Shown here piece after piece: positions 1 through 8,700 of a stretch of DNA of 40,589 nucleotides. This stretch comes from Sterolibacterium sp. (GTDB taxonomy: Bacteria; Pseudomonadota; Gammaproteobacteria; Burkholderiales; Rhodocyclaceae). The position numbers were made by a program, and so were the translations under genes. The stretch is from the NCBI GenBank assembly GCA_019105045.1, contig JAHRWT010000101.1, positions 1 to 40,589 of the forward strand, in the 5' to 3' direction. Below the pieces are notes generated by a model, which saw nothing but the letters and a program-made list of their open reading frames with translations, ran no database searches and was not told where the DNA came from. Each line of letters opens with the position of its first letter. Position 1 is the first letter of the stretch.

Positions 1-145
1 ATCAACCCGCGTACCTTCGATTTTCAGCACACAGAATATCTACTACACACCCAACAAGCACCCACACCTATCGGTTGTCCAGTTTTTAAAGATCTCAATC
101 AACTCCCCTACCTGGAGAGCGCCGCTGAGTGGTCAGCAGCAGAAA
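1..145 (-). ncRNA. 5' leader of a 16S rRNA operon (partial, runs off left edge)
   Basis: Read on the minus strand, this stretch has the look of a proteobacterial pre-16S leader. A boxA-like element, GATCTTTAAAAACT, lies at 81-94. It is followed by ACAACCGATAGGTGTGGGTG, which closely resembles the conserved segment after boxA in betaproteobacterial rrn leaders. BoxA loads the Nus antitermination complex that keeps polymerase processive through rRNA genes. No mature 16S sequence is inside the window, so the gene should begin shortly beyond the left edge. The leader sits just downstream of a near-consensus promoter, which strengthens the call. No protein gene is seen in 1-306. Confidence 0.75.
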
Positions 146-151
146 AACGAA

Positions 152-180
152 ATTATAGGTAGCTTTAAAACGCTTGTAAA
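152..180 (-). promoter_or_regulatory. Sigma70-type rRNA operon promoter
   Basis: The minus strand carries a -35 hexamer TTTACA at 175-180 and a perfect -10 TATAAT at 152-157. The spacer is 17 bases (158-174), so only one hexamer base departs from consensus. The predicted start is near 145. An A-rich stretch lies just upstream of the -35 and could act as an UP element. The strength of the promoter and the boxA-like leader behind it fit a ribosomal RNA operon transcribed leftward out of the window. Confidence 0.75.
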
Positions 181-306
181 CCCTTTTGTGCAACTTTTTC
201 TTGTGATCGGAAAGATTCGTTGTGATTTCAAAGACCTGAAAACACCACAGACTCTTACGTACTGTCATAATCAACGCATGTTTCCATACGGAGCTGGCGT
301 ACCCGC

Positions 307-1167
307 ATGTTGATCGAACATCCTTTACCCGACACCGACGCCTGGGTGCTGTTGTTTGCACAGGCCGACCTCCCCGTACTGCGGCACACGGACGAGGCAC
401 TCTGCAAACTGCGCGGCCAGATGGAAAGCGTAAATGTCCGCACCTTGTCGAACGCCATCCTGCAAGACCCGTTGATGACCTTGCGGGTGTTTATGCATCT
501 CGCCAGACATCGTCGAAAAACTCAATTGACTGACATCACAACCGTCGAGCAGGGTTTGCTGATGATCGGCGTGGATCCGTTTTTTCATCACTTCGACAAC
601 TTGCCGCGCGTTGAAGATCATCTGAAAAGCCGCCCCAGGGCGCTGCTGGGCTTGCTCAAGGTCATCCAGCGTTCGCGTCGGGCCGCACACTGGGCACGTG
701 ACTGGGCGATCCATCGCTGCGATCTGAATGTCGATGAGATCACTCTGGCCGCCTTGCTGCACGACATTGCCGAATTACTGATGTGGTGTTTCGCGCCCGG
801 CCCGGCTTTGCGCGTTGAAGAGCACAAGGCGGCCGAGCCGCACCTGCGCAGCGCCAGTGCGCAGATCGAAGTCTATGGCATGACCCTGCTCGAACTGCAG
901 CAAGCCCTCATCCGTTACTGGGGTTTGCCGCAACTGCTGGCGCAGCTTATGGATCACAGTAACGCCAGCAACCCACGTATCAGAACCGTTGCCCTGGCTG
1001 TCGACCTGGCACGTCATACGGCCAACGGTTGGAGCGATGCCGCGTTACCGGACGATCTCATGGCAATCAAGGAATTGCTGCGTATCAACGACGACATGCT
1101 GCCGCAAAAACTGGGCGTCGACGCTGCCTGCATCTTGCCGCTGCTGGCGGCCACGCCTTCTCTATAG
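307..1167 (+). CDS. HDOD domain-containing protein
   Basis: This 286-residue protein matches the HDOD family, a degenerate relative of HD phosphohydrolases found in bacterial signalling proteins. Typical family stretches are visible: LSNAILQDPLMTLRVFMHL near residues 47-65, then a GLLMIG helix near residues 85-90, and ALLHDIAELLMW near residues 149-160 in place of a catalytic HD site. No second catalytic, receiver or GGDEF domain is attached, and no signal peptide or membrane segment is visible. The exact role is unknown; related proteins often act as protein-interaction modules in regulation. It is transcribed away from the rRNA promoter on the opposite strand. A CATAAT at 266-271 could be its -10, but no good -35 is visible. 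The start at 307 has only a distant GGAG upstream. Confidence 0.75.
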   Translation: MLIEHPLPDTDAWVLLFAQADLPVLRHTDEALCKLRGQMESVNVRTLSNAILQDPLMTLRVFMHLARHRRKTQLTDITTVEQGLLMIGVDPFFHHFDNLPRVEDHLKSRPRALLGLLKVIQRSRRAAHWARDWAIHRCDLNVDEITLAALLHDIAELLMWCFAPGPALRVEEHKAAEPHLRSASAQIEVYGMTLLELQQALIRYWGLPQLLAQLMDHSNASNPRIRTVALAVDLARHTANGWSDAALPDDLMAIKELLRINDDMLPQKLGVDAACILPLLAATPSL

Positions 1168-1226
1168 GCGCATATGCCGGCGTTTGATTACTGACAACGT
1201 GCAGCCGGATGAGGCTACATCATTGT

Positions 1227-1235
1227 TGCTAAAAT
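1227..1235 (+). promoter_or_regulatory. Possible extended -10 promoter for the acyltransferase gene
   Basis: TGCTAAAAT fits the extended -10 pattern TGnTAnnnT in the 127-base gap before the acyltransferase gene. No convincing -35 lies at the right distance. It would let the acyltransferase be expressed independently of the HDOD gene. The call is tentative. Confidence 0.3.
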
Positions 1236-1294
1236 CAATCGCAATACGACTGCAGCAGACAAGTCACGTTCACTTTCCAACCTGAGTGCCGCCC

Positions 1295-2503
1295 ATGTCC
1301 TCAAACCAGCACCCCAAGCCTTCGTCGTATTCACGTCGCATGTCGGCGACCGAACGCTTTTCCCTGGCGATCAATGAACTGTATCGTTACAACATCGTGG
1401 CACTGGCTGAAGGCCACGGCAGCATCACCCACAAGGCGCTGCAGGATGCAGTGATTGTTGCCGCCGAAAAAAATCCCGGTGCGCGCGTTCGCCTGAAATC
1501 CTTTCTTGGCTTCAGCAAATGGGTCGATAGCGGCCTCGCCCCCGTGGTTCATGAAATCGACACACCACACTGGGATTGCTTCAGCGAGCGTGGTGCCGAG
1601 TTCATGGATACTCCTTTCGATGCCTTGCACGGCGACGCAGTCTGTGACCTGTATCTTATTCCCGGCAAAACCATACGCATCGTTGTCCGCGTGCTCCATG
1701 CGGCCATGGACGCACGCGGACTGCAGCATTTCGTCAAGGATATCTTTCGCGTCCTGCGCAACGAGCCGCCCATCGGCTCCTTCTCGTCTCTGACCGATAC
1801 CGAGGTTCGGCTCAGGTTTCAGGACAGCATCCAGGGACAGCCCGTTGAAATGGAGTGCATGCCCATCCTGCAACCCAGCGCGCGTGATGGCGAAAAGCTT
1901 TCCTACGTCTGGCGGCGCATCATCATCAACAAGAATATTGGCAACATGCTGCCCAAAATGGCGGTTTTTCTTGCACAGCACGCACGCGCGCATAGTGCGG
2001 GCGAAGTCGGCTTCACCATCCCGGTCGACATGCGCGGCCTGCGAACGGATGTTGATACCACAGCCAACATGACTGGCTATCTGCGCGTGAAAGTTGACTC
2101 GGACACCACCGCCAGAAGCGTCATGCAGCAGATCAATCAGGGCATCAAGAATCATCTCGACTGCGTCATTCCGCCCATTTTCAAATGGGTGCCATGGATC
2201 CCCATGTCAATCCTGAGCAAGGACATGCGCAACAACGCCGACAACCTGCTCTATGAAAAAAACAAGGTCATTCCGAGTGGCGGCATTGTTTCGATGGGAA
2301 TGTTCAAGTCGGAAGACTATTCATGTCCGCAGTTCAAGGCCAGTACCTGTATCGGCATACCCGGATCGGTCGGCAAGATGAATGTGGTGATCATGAATCA
2401 TCCCGAACATACCGAAGTGGTTTTCTCGACACCGGCCGCCTTCAACAAGAACGGCCAACTCGACCGACTGATCGAAGACTTCAGGCGCGCGATGAGTGCC
2501 TGA
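1295..2503 (+). CDS. Condensation-domain/PapA-like acyltransferase
   Basis: This 402-residue protein resembles the condensation-domain superfamily (NRPS condensation domains, PapA and wax-ester-synthase-type acyltransferases), which transfer acyl groups from CoA or carrier proteins to alcohols or amines. The N terminus (SATERFSLAINELYRYNIV, about residues 17-35) matches the family opening. The catalytic HHxxxDG motif appears as LHAAMDARG at residues 134-142: the second His (135) and the Asp (139) are kept, while the first His is Leu. A family-like VDMRGLR segment follows in the C-terminal half. ATG 1295 is preferred over GTG 1286 because a GAG lies about 10 bases upstream and the extra residues (MPP) add nothing. 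It converges on the synthase operon (15 bases between stop codons), so esterification of the synthase product is a reasonable inference but is not shown. Confidence 0.7.
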   Translation: MSSNQHPKPSSYSRRMSATERFSLAINELYRYNIVALAEGHGSITHKALQDAVIVAAEKNPGARVRLKSFLGFSKWVDSGLAPVVHEIDTPHWDCFSERGAEFMDTPFDALHGDAVCDLYLIPGKTIRIVVRVLHAAMDARGLQHFVKDIFRVLRNEPPIGSFSSLTDTEVRLRFQDSIQGQPVEMECMPILQPSARDGEKLSYVWRRIIINKNIGNMLPKMAVFLAQHARAHSAGEVGFTIPVDMRGLRTDVDTTANMTGYLRVKVDSDTTARSVMQQINQGIKNHLDCVIPPIFKWVPWIPMSILSKDMRNNADNLLYEKNKVIPSGGIVSMGMFKSEDYSCPQFKASTCIGIPGSVGKMNVVIMNHPEHTEVVFSTPAAFNKNGQLDRLIEDFRRAMSA

Positions 2504-2518
2504 AGCCGGCCAAGCGCA

Positions 2519-3343
2519 TCAGTGGCAGCGACAATGATAGATGATGGTGCGCGTCGGCACCGCCGCATGGGGCAATGACCAGTCGCGCGCCAAGACTCCC
2601 GTATCAAACATCTCAACCCGCGTGAACCCTGCTGTCAGCAGATCAGCCATAACATCCTGCCGGGTCCGTTCATCATAGGCAAAAGGCGGGGGCGCATTGG
2701 TCAGACGTTGGCGCAGCTGACTCAACCACTGGCCCGGCCGGCTGCGCGACGGCTCATCATCAAGCGGGATATAGTCAAACACGTATTCCCCCCCCTGTGC
2801 CTTGATGAAGCTGGCAATATTTCGCCAGATCAGCATCTGTTGGTCGCGCTTGAAGTACATCATGATGCCTTCGCTGATGACGAAGCTGGGTACTGCAGGA
2901 AACGCTGAAAAATCCAGTTGTGTAATATCCCCCTCACGCAAACAAAACTGCGGGCGCGCCAATATTGCCCTGCCTGCCGACGTTCGTTCCAGTTGCTCAC
3001 GCTTCAGGGCAACAACTGCGGGCAGATCGACTTCGAAATATCGACATGCAGGATCAGCACTGATCATGCAGCCACGAGGCGAAAATCCCGCAGCAATCTC
3101 GATGGTCTGGCGACATGGCGAACGCTGCAGCAGCGCGTCGATGAGCGTATGTCGATGCAACAGATTGTGCTTCAGCGATATCTTCTGCGGATTCAGCAGG
3201 CGATACAGGAAGAGATAAGCATTGACGAGGCGAAAAACATTCGCGGCGCCCGGGGGCGTAACGATATCGGCACACGGCAAACCACCCCATTGCCAGGTTG
3301 CCGCTGTATAGAGCGCTGAATGAGGAATCTGCTGCCGATTCAT
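2519..3343 (-). CDS. LCMT/PPM-family SAM-dependent methyltransferase
   Basis: This 274-residue enzyme belongs to the leucine carboxyl methyltransferase-like family (class I SAM fold), whose bacterial members include O-methyltransferases of polyketide clusters. The SAM-binding motif EIAAGFSPRG is at residues 82-91. An acidic motif, EVDLPAVVALKR, follows, and then VISEGIMMYF, a hallmark of this family. The start at 3343 is chosen because GGAGG at 3352-3356 lies 8 bases upstream. A longer frame reaching 3406 would overlap the hydrolase gene and lacks such a site. It is the last gene of the synthase operon, 38 bases after the hydrolase stop. Methylation of a carboxyl or hydroxyl on the synthase product is inferred from context. 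Confidence 0.75.
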   Translation of the reverse strand: MNRQQIPHSALYTAATWQWGGLPCADIVTPPGAANVFRLVNAYLFLYRLLNPQKISLKHNLLHRHTLIDALLQRSPCRQTIEIAAGFSPRGCMISADPACRYFEVDLPAVVALKREQLERTSAGRAILARPQFCLREGDITQLDFSAFPAVPSFVISEGIMMYFKRDQQMLIWRNIASFIKAQGGEYVFDYIPLDDEPSRSRPGQWLSQLRQRLTNAPPPFAYDERTRQDVMADLLTAGFTRVEMFDTGVLARDWSLPHAAVPTRTIIYHCRCH

Positions 3344-3381
3344 CCCCATGACCTCCGGCGTTTTCTGGCTGGTCACAGGCG

Positions 3382-4158
3382 TCACAGGAATGCGTCCAGC
3401 GCACACGTCATGGCTTCAGGAGCTTCGATTGGGATGAAATGGCCACAATCGAGCAATTGCAGGCGTGCCTGCGGAATCACCCGTGCCAGGCGCTCCCCGG
3501 CAGCCAGACATTCTGAGTTTTTACCATACAGACAGAGCACCGGCATATCCAGTTGTGCCAGACGCTCATCTTCAATATCTCCCGCCGCCGCCACATCCTG
3601 CCGCAAAGTGCTGTGCAAGAAAAGATATTCCATACGTTCCTGAAAGCGCATGGCCGAACGATTGCCCTGCTGCACTTTTTGTTTGAGCGCTTCGGGAAAA
3701 AGCCATTGCAGCGCTTCGCGACTATCCGCATTGGCCATGCTCGGATAAACGTAATGGTTGGCAGGCAGAGGAGCATCGATCAACACCAGTTTTTCGACGC
3801 GGGCGGCATGTTGCAACGCATAATTCAGCGCAATCAATGCGCCATAGCTGTGGCCGACCAGTGTGACTTTGGTTGCGCCCGGGCCAGTTTCTGCCGACTG
3901 GAAATGCCCTATCAGCCCCTCCAGATCCTGGGTCATCGTCTCCAGGTCATAACCGGCAGCAAGCAACTCGCTCTTGCCATGACCGCGCTGGTCGTAGAGC
4001 AGCACATTGAAACGTGTGGCCAGCTTCGCCGCTGCAGTGAAATACCAGGTAGCGATGCTGCCAAACACCAGACCGTGGCACATAACCAGCAAAGGATTCC
4101 CAGGTTCACCCAGTTGCTGACAATGCAAGGCTACGCCATTTGTGCGCAATGACACCAT
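3382..4158 (-). CDS. Alpha/beta hydrolase fold protein
   Basis: This 258-residue protein has the canonical alpha/beta hydrolase layout. The oxyanion segment is MCHGL (26-30), followed by YDQRGHGKS (55-63), the nucleophile elbow GHSYG with Ser104, and the catalytic His240 in DCGHFIP. The usual acid position after strand 7 reads GKNSEC instead of GxxD, so the acid may be the Glu or may sit elsewhere. No signal peptide is visible, so it is probably cytoplasmic. It starts 12 bases after the glycosyltransferase stop inside the synthase operon. A stand-alone thioesterase or hydrolase that releases or edits the acyl chain fits the context, because neither synthase protein shows a thioesterase domain. 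Substrate is unknown. Confidence 0.8.
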   Translation of the reverse strand: MVSLRTNGVALHCQQLGEPGNPLLVMCHGLVFGSIATWYFTAAAKLATRFNVLLYDQRGHGKSELLAAGYDLETMTQDLEGLIGHFQSAETGPGATKVTLVGHSYGALIALNYALQHAARVEKLVLIDAPLPANHYVYPSMANADSREALQWLFPEALKQKVQQGNRSAMRFQERMEYLFLHSTLRQDVAAAGDIEDERLAQLDMPVLCLYGKNSECLAAGERLARVIPQARLQLLDCGHFIPIEAPEAMTCALDAFL

Positions 4159-4170
4159 GAGTGGCCTTTT

Positions 4171-5391
4171 TCAATTCAATACGGAAGGGGCAAATGTAGA
4201 GGAAGCTGCGACTGCAACGGCAGCACCTGCATCAGGCAAGAAAGATTCGACCACATCTGCCGCCTGGTTGGCTCCTCCCAGACGCTTGAAGGATTCAGCC
4301 AGACGCTGTGCATTGCTGCGAAACTGTGGTTCAGCCAGCAAACGCTGTACCGTCTCGCGGGCAACAGCAACCGACACCTTGCCATAACGCATGTACAGAC
4401 CGGCTCCGGCGTCAATCACCTGTTGGGCAATCACCGGCTGGTCATCCCGGATCGGAGCAACAATCAGCGGCAGACCAAATGACAGACTTTCGCACACCGT
4501 ATTATGGCCAGCATGACAGATGACGGCTGTCATCTGTGGCAGCAATGCCAATTGCGGCACACGCGACTGAATGATGAAGTTTTTTGGTGCCTGTTCGCGC
4601 AGTTTTTCCGGGCCGACCATGATGACCTGCAACGGCAGGGCAGCCAGCGCCTCGATCAACACGCCAAAGAAGCGCAAGCCACGATCCCGTGAAACCGTTC
4701 CCAGGGAAACCAGAATTTTCTGTCGTTTCGGATCCAGTTGTGACCAGTCAAAATCAACCGTCTGGGGACGATGGGCAAATGCCGGGCCGACAAAATGATA
4801 TTTGCCGGCATGGCATTCATGCTGGCTGCCGATCAATTCCGGCGATGAAAAGACAATAATGCCATGAGGTGAAAAATCCGGTCGCTCGACTGGCTCGGAC
4901 ATCCCATACGCCATTTGCAGATCGCGCAACTGCTCTCTGAGCCAGCGTTCCACCACATCGACGTGCGACAGCTTGAGTATCGAGGCACTGGTTGTTGCCA
5001 ACGACAACCAGGGGATTCCTCGCTTGCGCGCCACCAGGGCGCCAGCCAGCATCTGGTGATCACAAAGCATCAGATCGGGCTGAAAGTCGTGCACGATCTG
5101 CTCCAGCGGCGCCAGCGACACCCTGGCCAGAGGTAGGCAGAAATCTTCGTAGAGAAACTGCACGCTGGCCAGACCACGTACTTTCTGTGATTTTTCCTGC
5201 ATGCGCGCGATGTAGTCCGCCGCAATCGGCAAGGCAAAGACCCGTGCAGTCTCCGGCATCATGCCTCTGGTCAGTACTTCATGGGCAGCCCAGCACACTT
5301 CATGGCCGCGTCGCTGCAGCTCAGCGGCTACGGAAAACGCTGGATTGATATGTCCCGTCAGGGGCGGTACGGTGATGAGTATGCGCGCCAT
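4171..5391 (-). CDS. GT1-family (MGT/UGT-like) glycosyltransferase
   Basis: This 406-residue enzyme is a GT-B-fold glycosyltransferase of family GT1, which moves sugar from a nucleotide sugar to a small acceptor such as a polyketide, carotenoid or lipid. The N-terminal acceptor domain opens with ILITVPPLTGHINPAFSVA (about 4-22). The C-terminal nucleotide-sugar site is HAGHNTVCESLSFGLPLIVA (about 291-310), followed by RDDQP. The first Gly of the usual HGG is Ala here, a tolerated variation. No membrane segment is obvious. The gene starts 3 bases after the ACP stop, so the two are probably translated together. It is the strongest hint that the synthase product is glycosylated. The sugar and acceptor cannot be named from sequence. 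Confidence 0.85.
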   Translation of the reverse strand: MARILITVPPLTGHINPAFSVAAELQRRGHEVCWAAHEVLTRGMMPETARVFALPIAADYIARMQEKSQKVRGLASVQFLYEDFCLPLARVSLAPLEQIVHDFQPDLMLCDHQMLAGALVARKRGIPWLSLATTSASILKLSHVDVVERWLREQLRDLQMAYGMSEPVERPDFSPHGIIVFSSPELIGSQHECHAGKYHFVGPAFAHRPQTVDFDWSQLDPKRQKILVSLGTVSRDRGLRFFGVLIEALAALPLQVIMVGPEKLREQAPKNFIIQSRVPQLALLPQMTAVICHAGHNTVCESLSFGLPLIVAPIRDDQPVIAQQVIDAGAGLYMRYGKVSVAVARETVQRLLAEPQFRSNAQRLAESFKRLGGANQAADVVESFLPDAGAAVAVAASSTFAPSVLN

Positions 5392-5394
5392 GCA

Positions 5395-5703
5395 TCAAGC
5401 CACTGACTGGCCGAGGTGAGCATGAACGAAATCAGCCAGATCACCGACCGTCAGCGCGATGATCTGGTCGATCTTCATGCCTGACAGCCACTCGATGAAA
5501 CCAATGTGCTTGCCGTAATGTGCCTGGATTTTTTCGGCGATGCCTACAAACTCAATACTCTCCAGCTCCAGATCATCATTGAAGCTGGTCTGCGCGTCGA
5601 TGTCGAAATCAGATATCCAGTCTTCATTGACTGCCTGACGAATGATATTGATGACCTGCTCCAGTACTGCATCCTTGCTTTCTGCCATTTTCAGATTGTC
5701 CAT
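5395..5703 (-). CDS. Discrete acyl carrier protein
   Basis: This is a 102-residue ACP of the PP-binding family. Its attachment site is DDLELESIEF, with Ser49 as the residue expected to carry 4'-phosphopantetheine. Helices before and after match the usual four-helix ACP. The ATG at 5703 lies inside the last codons of the synthase gene (13-base overlap), so translation is probably coupled. An internal ATG at 5688 is also possible, and neither has a strong ribosome binding site. Its attachment sequence differs from the DSIKR type in the large synthase. It may therefore serve a separate step, for example handing the chain to the hydrolase, glycosyltransferase or acyltransferase; this is inference. 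Confidence 0.88.
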   Translation of the reverse strand: MDNLKMAESKDAVLEQVINIIRQAVNEDWISDFDIDAQTSFNDDLELESIEFVGIAEKIQAHYGKHIGFIEWLSGMKIDQIIALTVGDLADFVHAHLGQSVA

Positions 5704-8700
5704 CCAATGATGTAGTCGCCGATTCTACGCGTAATCACCCATTGATCATTGACTTTCAGCTTCTGCCCGTCAATTTGACTTATACAAAACTGTTTCGGCT
5801 TGCCTCCCAGACCGATTCCCGCCAATTTTGCCACAGCTTCCTTGCCAACCCAGAAGCGCGCCACCCATTCATTCCGCTGCTCGTCAGGTAGCAAGGCGAC
5901 CTCCTCTGCCGTCATTGCCAGCTGGATGAATTCATCGCTGCGCGGTTCTATTTTTTCCATATCGACACCCACCGGCTTTTCTGCGGCCATGGCCAGCGCC
6001 AGCGTATCCTTGTGCGCAATCGAGAGATACAGCTTTTCTGCAAAGACATTGCTGACATGAGCAACGACTTGCGGCTGGCCCTGGACATCATTGCTGATAC
6101 GCAATTCCTTGGGAAAAATATCGTACTCACCATGCTTGCGCCACAGATAGGCGCGCAGCGCATCCTTGGCGGCCACCCGCCCACTCAGCCACTGTCGGCG
6201 ACGGCGGGGAGAAGCCGCTTCATAGTCCGCAACCTCAAGCTGGTTGAGAAAACGCTTTGCCAGATAATCGCGCACGATGGCCGTGTCGTAGCGATCATGG
6301 AACAACACCACCCCTTCATCCAGCACTTCGCTGACTAGTCTTTGCTGAATCAATTTGGTCTGCAGGAAGAACTGGCGATCCATCTGATAACGCCGGGTCT
6401 GCCAACCTTCCATGGTAATGACCACCTGTCCATGCTCATCAAGCAAGCGCTGGTCAGTGACACAACTCACACCATCAATGTGACGCACCCATATCTGGCA
6501 ATCGAACTCACGACCCACGGCAGGATCCGGGCCGTAGAAACTGACTCTGTCGACACTGATGGGCATGGCCAGACAATCACGCTCCTGCTCCATCACCCAG
6601 TAGCCGGCGAGCTGCCCCATGTTATCGAGCAAGGCCCCCTTGCCGGCCGGTGCCTTGAGGCGACCGCAAATACCATTGTCGGCAATCGGCCCCAGTTGCG
6701 TCACCCCCTGATAGGCCGGGCCATGAAACATCCAGCGATCGGCATACAGACTACGGGCGTCGACGGCCGTTGGACGTTGATTTTCGAATTGCACCGTCCG
6801 CTTTTTCAAGCGTCGCTCGAACACGCCGCTACGCTGCCCTTCAAAACGGCTGGATGGCGCCGGGTAGCGCACATCGATCACCGCCTTGGCTTTCATATAG
6901 CCTTCAATACCGACCTCGATTTCCGGATATTGCTTCATCTCCAGATGAATCGAGACATCTGTGGGCCTGGCCACCACCAGCCAATTGAAGGCATGTACCT
7001 CCCTGAGACGGATCACCACGAACCCCGGCAGGCAGGCCTCAATCGCTTCGCGAATCAGCATGATTTCCATGGTCAGCGGCACCACCGGGTGACGGTCCTC
7101 CACAACCGGCCAGCCGGGGCGCTGCGGATACAGCTCATGATCGGTCACATAGGGAATATTGCTGTTGATATCAAGTCGCTGCTGCACCACTTTCTTGAAT
7201 GGCGCAACGCGTGCATGTGTTGCGGCAGCCTTGCTGGCGACCGGCGGGGAAGTCGCAACGGATACGGAAGCAGGCAAGGATGATGGCAGCTGTGACCTCG
7301 CACCCGCTATCGGCGATTGCGCCGCCTGCTGACGCCTTGACTGCCACAGCGATTGCACATCAGTGGCGGCCTGCTGAATGGTCAACATGGTCTGCTGGTA
7401 CAAAGCCTGCAATGGATCCGCCGCATCTGACGAAAAATCGGCAGCATTCTGCAGGCTGGGAACAGCACTTGTTGGCAGGGTCAGCGCTTCGTCAATCTCA
7501 ACCAGCGGCACCCCCAATTTAAGACGAATCATGCGGGATGCCGCATCGGGTCTGTGCGGCGCTTGAGCATGGCCGAGCAGCTGGGTGGCCGTCTGCGCCC
7601 TCTCCACCCAGAGAGCCGCCAACAGATGCATCAGTTGTTCCATACCGCTACGCTTGGCCACATTCGAGGCAATCGCCAGATGCGCGCGCTGCTTCAGGGT
7701 ATCTTCGATAAAACCGACCAAACTACCGGTACCCACCTGGACAAAGACGCGAAACCCCTCGTCGTACATGTTCTCGATCAACTGACGGAAGCGTACCGGC
7801 TGCACCAGATGCTCAAGCGCGAGTGCCTTCTGGTCGGCCATCGAATCGGGAAACGGACGACAGGAAGTCGCCGACCAGACAGGCGTTTCCGGCTCAAACA
7901 AATCGGTCTCCGCATAAAAATCGCGATACGGCTGCATGTGTCCGGCAAACATCGGCGAATGAAAACCCGAAACAAAAGGCAATTGCTGGCTCAACACATT
8001 GCCCTCCAGCAGACGTTTGGCAACTGTCTCAATGACCTCCTGCCGACCACAGAGTATGACCTGATGAGGGCAGTTGTCATGCGAGACACAAACATCCTCA
8101 AGGCCTTCAAGTGCAGCATTGGCCGTGTCCAGACCGCAACCGGCAGCAAGAAAGATCACGTCTGGCACCTGCAAACTGGCTGGATCCGCTTCCAGCACGC
8201 CCATCACGGCATCGACCCGCTCCTGGGTCAACATGCCCCCCGCCGCCATGGCCGAAAACTCGCCGATGCTGTGCCCAGCCAGGCCATCCGGCTTGACACC
8301 GAGCCGCCCGAGTACCTCAAACATCAAACGATTGAAGCAATTCAGCCCCAGTACCACATGCGGCAGATTCGTTGCCGGATCGGCCGCCGTACAAAACTCG
8401 GACAAAGGTAAATCGAAATAGGCAGCCACGTCCTCGGCCCGGGGCTCGAAAAGGCTATCGACACCGGGAAAGACAAAAGCCAGCTTGCCGCCCTGGCCAA
8501 TCAGACCATCGGTAGAAAAATAAATCTGGTTGCGGCCATGCCAGGCCTGTCCCTTGTCGACCACCTTGAGCGCCAGCTCGATGCGTTTGTCGTTTGGCTC
8601 GATGATGGCCAGACGCCAGGGCCCATCCCCCAACTGATGATCCCACTGCTGTTGACGCAGACGCGCCAGCAGTTCATCGCGACTGTCGGCCGCGATGGTG

